From: Leptospirales bacterium
GTDB lineage: Bacteria; Spirochaetota; Leptospiria; Leptospirales; Leptonemataceae
Reading direction: 5' to 3'
Length of the DNA stretch: 64,000 nucleotides
Assembly: GCA_016788865.1 (NCBI GenBank)
Contig: JAEUSB010000069.1
Span: forward strand, 51,477 to 115,476
Within the stretch, counting starts at the first letter, position 1. Every line of letters starts with the position of its first letter. The notes beneath the pieces were generated by a model. It saw only the letters and a program-made list of their open reading frames with translations. It was not told the origin of the DNA and did no database searches. The position numbers were made by a program, and so were the translations under genes. Shown here in pieces: positions 13,520 through 21,673 of the stretch.

Positions 13520-16462
13520 CTAGATTCCCAACTCTTTTAGACGGTTATAGAATGTAGCCCGCTTGAGCCCAAGGGACCTGGCGGCTTCCACCTTGTTTCC
13601 ATTGGTTTTTGCCAGGGCCGCGAGGATGATATGTCGAGCCTGTTCGTTCAGGATATCCTCAAGGGGCCTTCCATCCCAGGTTTCGGGTTTTGCCTGGAGT
13701 GTCCGCACGGGAGTAGTTTCTTCGCCGGGCCGCGACTTCCTGAAATCGAGTACGTGAACCGGCAGATCATCGCGTCTAATGATTTCTGTTCTTGAGTTCA
13801 CAATGGCCTGGATGACGGCATTTTCAAGCTCGCGCACGTTTCCTGGCCAGTTAAAATGGCACAGCGCGTCAATCGCGCGGTCATCGCAGCGTCGCGTCGC
13901 ATAGCCCATTTCTGCACAATACTTCTCAAGGAAGTAATTCACAAGAGCCGGTATATCCGCGCGGCGCTCGCGCAGCGGAGGGACCCTTAGCTGAAATACA
14001 TTGATTCTGTAATAAAGATCCTGCCGGAAAAGACCTTTTGCCTGCATGGCCTCAAGGTCCCGGTTGGTTGCAAATATGAAGGAACAGTCGGCCTTCAGTT
14101 CTTTAGTGCCGCCCACTCTCTGATACTTTTTTTCTTGAATCAGGCGCAGTAACTTTGGCTGCATATCAAGCGGCATTTCTCCGATCTCGTCAAAGAAGAT
14201 GGTGCCACCGGTTGCCTGCTCGATTCGGCCTGGGCGATCCGTTTTTGCATCCGTAAATGATCCCTTTATATGTCCAAAGATTTCGCTTTCCCACAGGTTA
14301 GCAGGAATAGCAGCACAGTTCACGGCTACAAACGGACTGCCCGCAGGGCTCGATGTTTCATGAATCAGGTTGGCCACCATATCTTTTCCAGTCCCGGTTT
14401 CGCCGGTGACCAGCATGGGCTGTTTTTTTCCGGCAAGCTTGCGGGCCTGGTCCACGATCTCAGTCATAGATTTGCTCAGATAGACCAGTGACTTGCTGCC
14501 GAGACGATGTTCGCGTGCGTTGTGGATTCCCACGATATATTCAGATAGTTGTTGAACGCTGTCTTCGGCTTTCCCCTTCAATAACGAAAGTTCATCGTAG
14601 AGCATTGCATTTCGAATGGAGAGTGCCGCAGACAATCTGAATGCTTCAAGCAGGTTCAGATTGGATTCTGTAAGGTGTTCTTTCATGGTCTTGCCCGTAA
14701 CCATATAGCCCAACAGTTCGTTTCTAAAAGAAAGAGGAATGAGTAGATGGAATTCATCCTGGGAAAGCCGGCCCAGAAATGTGCGAATCGTCCGTGCATT
14801 TTCGTGATACGCAGACAACACCGCAGACTCTTCTGCGAACGGGAGGCGGGTGATGTCACGGAGGTTGGTGATTGCGTTTAGTTCCGCGAAGAAATCCTCA
14901 GGAGGATTGAATCGTTTGATAACCTGGAACGCTCGCGGAACAAACTCTGCAACGTATGGAGGAATTTCTCCTACGCTGCTTGATACGTACCTGTCAAACC
15001 GATCGATAACTGTGATGAATCCCTTATCGAACTGCAAGATTCTGTGGAGCGTTGCGAGAATTTTATCGATTAGAGAATCGAGTGTACGCCCTGGCTCTTC
15101 AATTGCCATTGCCAGAAAGTCTTTTTTGAGATCCTCCATCTGCCGCAGGTGAAAGATTAGCTCCTCCTCCGCTTCCCGAGTCATTCGCTCTTGTTCGAGC
15201 ACGCGCTGTTGTGCTGTGAATTTCTCCTGCCGAATCGTGTTGAATCGATCGCTCAATGCAAGAGCCAACAGGATTGCCTCAATAGCCAGGCCCCCCTGGG
15301 CGCTGTATTCCGTGAAAGGTGTGCTGGGCAGCCAACCCCAGGCCTTCATATTGAAAATGAGAGCGCCTACGAGCACCACGCTCCAGGCCGTGAGATAGTA
15401 ACGAGCAGGGCGGAATCCTTCTTGTAACGTGTATGCTCCAGCGGCGATTACCGTGGAAACCCCTACGAGGCCAAGAAGAATCAGAACTGTGATTGTAACG
15501 CGGTACGGAGTGAAAAGTGACAGGACTGCCATGGCAAGTGCGGCGAGCATTAGAACGGACGTTATGCGATGTATCTCGGGCGTTCGCAACGCGGTGCTCA
15601 GGAACTGCCTGCAGAATAGTAGAGCCCAGAACATCCCGACGGAGCCAAAGAACGGTATCGAACCCAGGTTCCACCAGCCTGACAAGGGAAAATATTTGCG
15701 CGCCAGGCCGTTGACCGCAAACTGCAACAGGCCGTGAATACAAAAGAGCGCCAGAGAATAGTACAGGTAGGTTCGCTCGCGGAGTGCCACATACAGCGAG
15801 AGGTTGTACAGTATCATTACGATTATGAGGCCGTAATACAGGCCAAGGGCAAACTGGGTGTTCTGGTCCTCGCGGGCAAACGCGTCGGGGCGAAAAAGGG
15901 TCAGGGGAAGGGCAATCGAACCCTTACTGCGCACCTGTAAGTAAACATCGATGCCGCTTTGCGGTCGGACAGAAAGGGGAAAGAGGTAGACCCTGTGCTT
16001 GACGCTCTTGCTTTCAATGATTGAAGGACGCGCAGCAGCTTCGCCTTCATTAACGAAGAAGACTCGCGCATCGTCTAGAAGCGGGTTGGCCAATTCGAGC
16101 AGCATTTCCTTGTGCAGTGTCAGTGGATTGTAGACCCGGAATCGCACCCAGTACGTGGCAGAGCTGTAGCCAAAGTTTGGCGTACGATCCCAGCCATAGC
16201 TGTAGAAACGCGAGCCCCCGGCAGCCACAACATCCTCGACGGTGAGTTGGTTGGTTTCATCCCTCAGTATCTCGAGAAAGGTGCCAAGTCGGAAGGTTCC
16301 CCGGCCAGCCTCAAGGATCACAGGCTCCGCTGCCTGCAGGGGGGCCGGCGTTAACATAGGCAAGAGAGCGCCGAGGAAAAGGCCGAGGGCCAGGCCTGCT
16401 CCGTTCCGGAAAACGAAGCGTGGCCCTCTTGCTGGCGTCAGAATTTCAGATTGAGTGTACAA
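13520..16462 (-). CDS. Membrane-bound sigma-54-dependent activator with 7TM-DISM sensor, GAF, AAA+ and Fis domains
   Basis: Large regulator of 980 aa. Order: signal peptide (to about residue 45), extracytoplasmic 7TMR-DISMED2-like domain (50-190), seven TM helices (about 205-400), coiled coil (410-445), GAF-like region (455-620), AAA+ sigma-54 interaction domain (665-890) and Fis-type HTH at the C-terminus (N-G-N-K-V-E-A-A-R-S-L-G-L-K-R). Walker A is G-E-T-G-T-G-K-D and Walker B F-F-D-E-I-G. The sigma-54-contacting loop reads G-S-F-T-D-A instead of G-A-F-T-G-A, near residue 737. Start is TTG 16462, giving a good signal peptide. The divergent lipase gene has a strong sigma-54 promoter, so it is the likely target. 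A membrane-embedded activator with a periplasmic domain suggests direct sensing of a ligand. Confidence 0.9.
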   Translation of the reverse strand: MYTQSEILTPARGPRFVFRNGAGLALGLFLGALLPMLTPAPLQAAEPVILEAGRGTFRLGTFLEILRDETNQLTVEDVVAAGGSRFYSYGWDRTPNFGYSSATYWVRFRVYNPLTLHKEMLLELANPLLDDARVFFVNEGEAAARPSIIESKSVKHRVYLFPLSVRPQSGIDVYLQVRSKGSIALPLTLFRPDAFAREDQNTQFALGLYYGLIIVMILYNLSLYVALRERTYLYYSLALFCIHGLLQFAVNGLARKYFPLSGWWNLGSIPFFGSVGMFWALLFCRQFLSTALRTPEIHRITSVLMLAALAMAVLSLFTPYRVTITVLILLGLVGVSTVIAAGAYTLQEGFRPARYYLTAWSVVLVGALIFNMKAWGWLPSTPFTEYSAQGGLAIEAILLALALSDRFNTIRQEKFTAQQRVLEQERMTREAEEELIFHLRQMEDLKKDFLAMAIEEPGRTLDSLIDKILATLHRILQFDKGFITVIDRFDRYVSSSVGEIPPYVAEFVPRAFQVIKRFNPPEDFFAELNAITNLRDITRLPFAEESAVLSAYHENARTIRTFLGRLSQDEFHLLIPLSFRNELLGYMVTGKTMKEHLTESNLNLLEAFRLSAALSIRNAMLYDELSLLKGKAEDSVQQLSEYIVGIHNAREHRLGSKSLVYLSKSMTEIVDQARKLAGKKQPMLVTGETGTGKDMVANLIHETSSPAGSPFVAVNCAAIPANLWESEIFGHIKGSFTDAKTDRPGRIEQATGGTIFFDEIGEMPLDMQPKLLRLIQEKKYQRVGGTKELKADCSFIFATNRDLEAMQAKGLFRQDLYYRINVFQLRVPPLRERRADIPALVNYFLEKYCAEMGYATRRCDDRAIDALCHFNWPGNVRELENAVIQAIVNSRTEIIRRDDLPVHVLDFRKSRPGEETTPVRTLQAKPETWDGRPLEDILNEQARHIILAALAKTNGNKVEAARSLGLKRATFYNRLKELGI

Positions 16463-16467
16463 TTTCT

Positions 16468-16515
16468 TGGATTTTCCAGAATTTTATACATCCAGATTCC
16501 TGGATTTCTGATCCA
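16468..16515. promoter_or_regulatory. Two TGGA-centred inverted repeats, candidate activator-binding sites
   Basis: TGGATTTTCCA (16468-16478) and TGGATTTCTGATCCA (16501-16515) are both palindromic and share the TGGATTT left arm. They lie about 210-250 nt upstream of the sigma-54 promoter and immediately upstream of the activator's own TTG start. They could serve as distant enhancer sites or autoregulatory sites. Binding by the adjacent Fis-type HTH is inference. Confidence 0.4.
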
Positions 16516-16656
16516 ATAGATCACTCCAGGCAGGTATGTCATCCGAAAAATGAGGGACGCGGAGAAAACTTAGCAGGCGCCATTTCCGGCGGGGAAGGGG
16601 TTTAGCGCATGATTTCTTCCATATAATAACATTCTAGCGTTCTGGCTGAGAGTCTT

Positions 16657-16670
16657 GATTTCTGGAAATC
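16657..16670. promoter_or_regulatory. Perfect inverted repeat GATTTC-TG-GAAATC, candidate enhancer site
   Basis: GATTTC (16657-16662), a TG spacer and GAAATC (16665-16670). It is centred about 66 nt upstream of the -24 element, within the usual range for a sigma-54 activator site. The ATTTCTG core recurs in the repeat at 16501. Confidence 0.45.
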
Positions 16671-16721
16671 GATCGGTTCCCCGGTGGATTCTATTCATTC
16701 CTACGAGGGCTTGCATATGCC

Positions 16722-16737
16722 TGGTACAGGGGTTGCA
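16722..16737 (+). promoter_or_regulatory. Sigma-54 (-24/-12) promoter for the lipase operon
   Basis: TGGTACAGGGGTTGCA matches the TGGCACG-N4-TTGCA consensus, with GG and GC separated by exactly ten bases. Expected transcription start is about 16748, giving a 45-nt leader before the lipase ATG at 16793. The divergently encoded sigma-54 activator supports the call. Confidence 0.8.
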
Positions 16738-16792
16738 GTAGGGGTGCATCGGAAGGGCCGCCGGGCCGCTGCTGACAGGGGGATCTGAGAAG

Positions 16793-17719
16793 ATGAGAAC
16801 ACTTTCAAAGATTGCGATTCTTGCAATTACCTTATCTTCAACAGCAGTGTTTGCCGGGGGCGGCGGTTCTTCAGCGAAGCCTTTACAGGGAAGTTATCCA
16901 GTTGTCCTGGCTCATGGATTATTCGGTTGGGGGAGCTCCAATGGAGCGCCGATTTCAATCCTTGACTACTGGGGTGGAATGGATGATTACCTGCGCTCAC
17001 AGGGGGCAGCTGTTTTGGTTCCGACTGTAACTGCTACGCAGTCCAGCTCGGTCCGGGGGAATCAGTTGAAGAGCGCAATCCTGTATTGGATGGCAGCTAA
17101 CGGTTACTCAAAAGTCAATGTGTTCGGCCATTCCCAGGGGGGACTGGATGGCCGTTACATGATTTCCAATCTTGCTATGGGTAGCAAGGTTGCAGTCTAC
17201 ACGTCGATCAGCACGCCTCATAAAGGCAGCCCGATCGCAGACCTGGTGAAAACAGTGATTCCAGATTGGCTCAAACCGTTCGTTGGTTCGGCTCTTGGTG
17301 CGCTGGTGAAGCTCGTCTGGGGTGGATCGCAACAGGATGCCCTGGCAGCATTGCAGGCACTTACGACTGGCGGACTGGCAACATTCAATGCCACCACACC
17401 AAACGTATCTGGCGTAAAATATTTCTCCTACGGCTCGTATATGACCCTGCCGGATCCAATTCAGCATCCGCTGATGTTCGTCCTGCAGCCAATCTGCGCT
17501 GCTGGTGGGTTGTTTAATGGCCAGGGTTCGCAAAATGACGGACTGGTTCCATCGTCTTCGCAACAATGGGGCACCTGGAAAGGTGGTCCCTCGTATGGTC
17601 TCTTTATTACGGGAATTGATCACCTTCAAATCGTGAACGGGATCTATTCCGGGCAAACATGGTTCGATGTTCAGGGATTCTTCCTGAATATGACAACAAA
17701 CGCAAAAAATAGTCAGTGA
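16793..17719 (+). CDS. Secreted triacylglycerol lipase (family I, foldase-dependent type)
   Basis: Exported alpha/beta-hydrolase that splits triglycerides, 308 aa, close to the Pseudomonas/Burkholderia family I lipases. Signal peptide M-R-T-L-S-K-I-A-I-L to about A-V-F-A (residue 21). The oxyanion-hole region is P-V-V-L-A-H-G-L-F-G-W. The nucleophile elbow is G-H-S-Q-G-G (Ser114), and the catalytic Asp and His are in Q-N-D-G-L-V-P (about 249) and G-I-D-H-L-Q (about 277). Shine-Dalgarno GGGGG lies upstream of the ATG. A foldase-like gene follows at 17849, as in lip-lif operons, and a sigma-54 promoter precedes it. Sigma-54 control of lipases is known in Pseudomonas, so a nutrient- or lipid-responsive switch is reasonable. 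Confidence 0.93.
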   Translation: MRTLSKIAILAITLSSTAVFAGGGGSSAKPLQGSYPVVLAHGLFGWGSSNGAPISILDYWGGMDDYLRSQGAAVLVPTVTATQSSSVRGNQLKSAILYWMAANGYSKVNVFGHSQGGLDGRYMISNLAMGSKVAVYTSISTPHKGSPIADLVKTVIPDWLKPFVGSALGALVKLVWGGSQQDALAALQALTTGGLATFNATTPNVSGVKYFSYGSYMTLPDPIQHPLMFVLQPICAAGGLFNGQGSQNDGLVPSSSQQWGTWKGGPSYGLFITGIDHLQIVNGIYSGQTWFDVQGFFLNMTTNAKNSQ

Positions 17720-17784
17720 TTCATTTCAGCCGGTGCTCACCCGGCTGGCTGCGAAAGCAGTGGGGGAAGTGAGTGGGGGAATTG

Positions 17785-17810
17785 AGGCGGGCTCCGGTCC
17801 GCCTTTATTT
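17785..17810 (+). terminator. Terminator between lipase and foldase genes
   Basis: AGGCGG (17785-17790), an eight-base loop and CCGCCT (17799-17804), followed by a T-rich run to 17813. Placed between the lipase and foldase genes, it may act as an attenuator that lowers foldase relative to lipase expression. A second hairpin, AGCCGG/CCGGCT near 17730, lacks a T-run. Confidence 0.6.
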
Positions 17811-17848
17811 TTTCCTTTTCAAGTCAACGCCCCATAGCCAGAAGCAGT

Positions 17849-18859
17849 ATGGGCAAAAAATGGATCTTCGCCGGGATCGCCGTCCTGGCCGTTATTATCA
17901 TCGCAGTTTTATTTCTGACTTCATCGCGATCGAAAAATGGCCAATCTTCGCTTCTGCCGGATGCACAATTTGAGAACTGGAACCTGATGGGTGGGAACAG
18001 CGCCGAAGGCTTTGATCTATTCGATGAGGAAGGAATGCTTTCCTACGACGAGCTAATGGCCCAGGCAAGGAAAGGAACCATAAGTCTGGTGTCGGAACTA
18101 TGGCGAATGCGCAGGAACTGCCCCAAAGACATGGATTTCCATGTCTGCAACGAGAAGCTTCGCGCTTTCATCGGTAAGAAATTTCCCTATCCGGATAACG
18201 AGAAGCTCATTGCACTCTTCGACAAGTATATCCGCTACGAACAGACCATGATGGAGACAAAGTTTGGCGAAAATCTAACCAACCAGCAGCGTTATGCGGC
18301 TATCAAGCAAAAACGCCGCGAGCTTTTTGGTGAAGAAGACGCGAAGTTGGTTTTTGGTCTCGAAGAGTCCAAAGCAGGATTCGCGTTTGCGCTGCAGGAC
18401 TTTGTGAAAACTACAGCCGGCCAGAGCGGTGACGCACGAATTGCTAACTATGAAGCAATGCGCAGAAAGAACTTTGGTGACTACTACGATGCAGTTGTGG
18501 CGGCAGAACCCGCGTATACAAAATTTGAGACGGAAGTAATGCTCCGCGATTCAGATCTTAATCGGGCTTCAAGCGAACAGAAGACAGCCATGACACAGGC
18601 AATGCGCGAGAAATACTTTGGTCCGGAGGGAGCCAGGCGCATGGCTGATCTGGACAAACAGTTAGGTCAGGAGCGCGAGAAAGAGTCGCAACTACAAGCG
18701 GCTGAAAAGAAGTTCTTATCGGAAAATGCTTCGCTGAGCGATTCGGAAAAGGCCGCCAGGCTTCTGGAACTTCGCAAGAAATATCTGGGGGACGAGGAGG
18801 CGGAAGCTTATACAAGACGCATGGAATATGAAAAGTACATGCAGTCTCAGAACAAATAG
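17849..18859 (+). CDS. Lipase foldase/chaperone (LifO-like)
   Basis: Membrane-anchored periplasmic protein of 336 aa. One N-terminal TM helix (residues 5-25) is followed by a highly charged, helical domain. Recurrent segments Q-Q-R-Y-A-A-I-K-Q-K-R-R-E-L-F-G-E-E-D-A, M-R-E-K-Y-F-G-P-E-G-A and L-R-K-K-Y-L-G-D-E-E-A match the steric lipase chaperones (Lif), which hold and fold family I lipases in the periplasm. The hallmark R-x-x-F-D-Y/F-x-L-S-A-L-G-E motif of the first mini-domain is not seen intact; A-E-G-F-D-L-F-D-E-E-G-M-L-S-Y sits in roughly that place. Position directly after the lipase supports the call. Confidence 0.82.
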   Translation: MGKKWIFAGIAVLAVIIIAVLFLTSSRSKNGQSSLLPDAQFENWNLMGGNSAEGFDLFDEEGMLSYDELMAQARKGTISLVSELWRMRRNCPKDMDFHVCNEKLRAFIGKKFPYPDNEKLIALFDKYIRYEQTMMETKFGENLTNQQRYAAIKQKRRELFGEEDAKLVFGLEESKAGFAFALQDFVKTTAGQSGDARIANYEAMRRKNFGDYYDAVVAAEPAYTKFETEVMLRDSDLNRASSEQKTAMTQAMREKYFGPEGARRMADLDKQLGQEREKESQLQAAEKKFLSENASLSDSEKAARLLELRKKYLGDEEAEAYTRRMEYEKYMQSQNK

Positions 18860-18892
18860 CTCCGGCGAACCACGATAATGTTATTTCTCACA

Positions 18893-18971
18893 GGCCGTGC
18901 CGCGCTTCGCCCTCGCTCCGCCGTTGCGGACGCTCAGGACGCGCTGTTGCGCTCGAATGCGCGAAACGGCC
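18893..18971. repeat. GC-rich imperfect palindrome, REP-like candidate
   Basis: In the 187-nt gap after the foldase gene, GGCCGT (18893-18898) and ACGGCC (18966-18971) bracket an inner perfect hairpin TCCGC-CGTT-GCGGA (18917-18930) and several GCGC-rich stretches. No T-run follows, so it is not a standard terminator. It may be an intergenic repeat, but only one copy was noticed in this window. Confidence 0.3.
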
Positions 18972-19046
18972 GTCACGTTAACCCGTGGGTCTTGTCGCTA
19001 ACGGCTTTGACTCCGGATCCTGGCGTGCAAGAGAACACTTCAATCA

Positions 19047-20795
19047 ATGCAAACCAGGGATAAAGAAAAACAGGCGCGAACACAAATCATCCGGCGGTTG
19101 GCCTGTTGTCTGGGGCTGGGGCTGGGTGTGCTCCTCGGACTCGATCCGTTCAAGAGCATTCTTGCCGGGACGTTAGCCGCTATTTCACTAATCCTTCTGA
19201 GCGAAGAGCTCAGGGGCGAATCGTACAATTCTATTGCTATCTGGTCGACCCTCGCAAGCCTTTCAGTGGGAGCCTTCGCATTTCAGTGGGTTGCGGTCGC
19301 CCTGGCGAACATTACTCAATTGCCCTGGGTGATCGCGATACTGAGTGCCGCGCTCCATTCTGTTTTACTCAATCTCAAGATCCCGTTGTTTCTTTTTGGC
19401 GCACATGCCTTGCGGGCTCGCGGCGCGCTTGATTCGGCCGGTTTTGGCTATGCATTGCTTGCATTGCTCGGGGATCTCGCTACGTATCAAATTTTTCCGT
19501 GGTTTTTTGGAAACCTGCAGGGCGGTAATATTTTGCTTATCCAGGCTGCTCGGATCGCCGGTGTTTACGGAGTGTCGTTTCTGCTATTCCTGCAGGCCGC
19601 CCTATTGCTCTTCTTTGCCAGGCGCATGCAGGCAAAGCTCAGGAAAGAAAAACCGGAGCCCGTTTCCCAGTCTGTGGGAGCCCTGGCTGCCATTCTCCTT
19701 TTCGCATATGGCTACGGTGTATATCGCCTCACAACTCCAGTAGAAAGCGGTCGTAGTGTACACATCGCTTACATTCAACCGGCGACGCAGATGGCCCTCA
19801 GCAAATACAAGGACGATAACGCCGCTGCGTCAGCAGCCTTGAACGAAGTATTCAATCTCTCACTGAAGTCGTTGGGGGACGCGGGCGGGGAAGCGGATCT
19901 GCTGATTCTTCCAGAGTCCAGTATCCCTTTTCTAGGCACGGATCCGTCAGACGAGAACAGAGCAAAAGGAGTCTACTCCACAACCTTTCACGCTGTGATT
20001 GCGTTTCTTTCGCGCGCAGCCTCCGTTGACGTCCTGTACAACGAGCTGAACTTTCGCGAAGGAAAGCTCTACAATCAAGCCACTGTATTTGGCCGTGAAG
20101 GCCAACGCCGTGGTTCTTACGATAAGCAACAGCTGGTTCCCTTTGGTGAGCATCTTCCGCTTGAGGAGTGGTTGCCCATCAGAAAGCTGTTTCCCGAGGC
20201 GAGCAATTATGCGCAAGGCAAGTCCCCTGGATTGCTGGAGTACCGAAAGCGTCTGGCAAGAGCCAGACTGCAGCCCATTTCTCCTGCTGACCTGGATCGT
20301 CTGCGCGACGCGAATCTTGTTCTGGCAAATTGGCCAGCGGAACCGCCGGGAGAATCGGGATACTTAACGCCGCTGGTCTGTTATGAAGGAATGTTTCCGG
20401 AACTCGTCCGCCGCTCCATGCTTTTGCCAACTGAACCGGACTTCCACGTGAACATTGCAAATGATTCCTGGTTTGGGGACTACCTTGAGAATGCCCAGCA
20501 TTCGGGCGCGGTGCGCTTCCGGTCCATTGAAACCGGAAAGCATCTAGTCCGTATCACGTTAACCGGCGTTTCGACCGTCTTTACTCCCTGGGGCATGAAT
20601 CTAATTCCGGAGAGTAAGCCCGGTGAGAAAGCTGTGGGCAATGTTGTAATTCCCTTACAATCGCCGCACCGGACACCCTACGTTAACTTCGGGAACGTCC
20701 CAAACTGGATGCTGGTTGGCTTTGGCCTGCTGGCTCTGATCCTACCGGTGTACCGCAAGAAGGTAACTCCGGCCCCCTCAAAGCGGCGAGCCTGA
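19047..20795 (+). CDS. lnt: Apolipoprotein N-acyltransferase
   Basis: Integral membrane enzyme that transfers a fatty acid from phospholipid to the N-terminal Cys of lipoproteins, the last step of lipoprotein maturation. At 582 aa it is slightly longer than E. coli Lnt. About six N-terminal TM helices are followed by a periplasmic nitrilase domain and a final TM helix (M-L-V-G-F-G-L-L-A-L). The catalytic triad is visible: Glu in I-L-P-E-S-S, Lys in Y-D-K-Q-Q-L-V-P-F-G-E, and Cys in P-L-V-C-Y-E-G-M-F-P-E. The many lipoproteins in this window would be its substrates. The promoter is not clear; the upstream gap contains the REP-like palindrome. Confidence 0.92.
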   Translation: MQTRDKEKQARTQIIRRLACCLGLGLGVLLGLDPFKSILAGTLAAISLILLSEELRGESYNSIAIWSTLASLSVGAFAFQWVAVALANITQLPWVIAILSAALHSVLLNLKIPLFLFGAHALRARGALDSAGFGYALLALLGDLATYQIFPWFFGNLQGGNILLIQAARIAGVYGVSFLLFLQAALLLFFARRMQAKLRKEKPEPVSQSVGALAAILLFAYGYGVYRLTTPVESGRSVHIAYIQPATQMALSKYKDDNAAASAALNEVFNLSLKSLGDAGGEADLLILPESSIPFLGTDPSDENRAKGVYSTTFHAVIAFLSRAASVDVLYNELNFREGKLYNQATVFGREGQRRGSYDKQQLVPFGEHLPLEEWLPIRKLFPEASNYAQGKSPGLLEYRKRLARARLQPISPADLDRLRDANLVLANWPAEPPGESGYLTPLVCYEGMFPELVRRSMLLPTEPDFHVNIANDSWFGDYLENAQHSGAVRFRSIETGKHLVRITLTGVSTVFTPWGMNLIPESKPGEKAVGNVVIPLQSPHRTPYVNFGNVPNWMLVGFGLLALILPVYRKKVTPAPSKRRA

Positions 20796-20921
20796 GGCGC
20801 CGCTTGTTCTTGTCCACGAACGGATGGTTCCAGGCGGGTCCTATTTGTCCCGAAAACGATTGTTGCTTCGTTTCGGCCGTGCGAACCTGGGTTCAAGCTC
20901 CAGATTGGAGTGGGAGGATAT

Positions 20922-21641
20922 ATGCAGTTTTCTATTCGGAATGCGCGTAACAAGCGTTTGGTGGTTTCGCTGCTTCTGATCGCATCGCTTGCGGCCATTT
21001 TGTTGCCATTGTCTGCCAACGACGAAAGGGCGCTCGTGCGCAGCCTGGTGGGCAGCGCCAACGTGATTCGTGGAGGCAAGACCGAGGCTCTGCGCGTTGG
21101 TAGTGTTATTAAGGATTCGGACAGAATCCAGACAGGTCGTCAGAGCCAGATCATTGTGCTTTATAAGGGAGTCGAGATTCGGCTCCGCGGCGAAACAGAT
21201 GCAACCCTGGTTTCACTGACAAATACCAAAGAGGCTGCATCCCTGAAATTGGATAAGGGATTTGGCTGGTTCCGAGTCGACGATCCTACAAAACGCGGCT
21301 TCAAGGTGCAAACACCGACTTCGGTTGCTGCCGTGCGCGGGACAAAGTTCGCAGTAGGATACGATGAAAACGGCTCAACGTCATGCGTTTGCCAGGGTAA
21401 AGTGGCGACTAACGCTGCCGGTGCTGTGAATGAAACACCGGTTTCTGTTGGTGGATCGCACGATTACTGTAAAGACGGCAAGTTTGCTGAGCACAATTAC
21501 TCGAAGTATTTCAAAAAGCTGAAAGTCGATCGCTCATTTCAACAAGAGATCTTGCGTGATGCGAAACTCAACAACTGCAAATCCTGTCATCAGATGACGA
21601 ATATTGCTACAGACACAAGCCCGGATCCTCAAATCTATTGA
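20922..21641 (+). CDS. FecR-domain exported protein with a C-terminal CxxCH haem motif
   Basis: Exported protein of 239 aa. ATG 20922 has a GGGAGG Shine-Dalgarno, and an N-terminal hydrophobic segment (L-V-V-S-L-L-L-I-A-S-L-A-A-I-L) acts as signal peptide or anchor. A FecR-type domain spans about 40-175: R-I-Q-T-G-R-Q-S-Q-I, F-G-W-F-R-V, then V-Q-T-P-T-S-V-A-A-V-R-G-T-K-F. Near the C-terminus, N-C-K-S-C-H-Q-M is a c-type haem-binding motif, an unusual addition to a FecR domain. C-V-C and D-Y-C lie between them. The stop overlaps the frame of the following porin gene. A role in sensing or assembling at the cell surface is possible; function not known. Confidence 0.78.
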   Translation: MQFSIRNARNKRLVVSLLLIASLAAILLPLSANDERALVRSLVGSANVIRGGKTEALRVGSVIKDSDRIQTGRQSQIIVLYKGVEIRLRGETDATLVSLTNTKEAASLKLDKGFGWFRVDDPTKRGFKVQTPTSVAAVRGTKFAVGYDENGSTSCVCQGKVATNAAGAVNETPVSVGGSHDYCKDGKFAEHNYSKYFKKLKVDRSFQQEILRDAKLNNCKSCHQMTNIATDTSPDPQIY

Positions 21642-21673
21642 CGTCCGCGATGGCATTGTCGCCATCTAGGCTT

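Larger units (their letters stand above)
16463..16792. other. 330-nt divergent regulatory region between activator and lipase
   Basis: No gene is seen here. It contains three short inverted repeats upstream and one near-consensus sigma-54 promoter (listed separately), and a Shine-Dalgarno-like CAGGGGGAT before the lipase ATG. The layout, with distal palindromes and a -24/-12 element, is that expected for enhancer-dependent transcription. Confidence 0.6.

Noticed and set aside
17728..17752. Hairpin AGCCGG/CCGGCT just after the lipase gene
   Set aside because: No T-run follows; the T-rich hairpin at 17785 is the better terminator.
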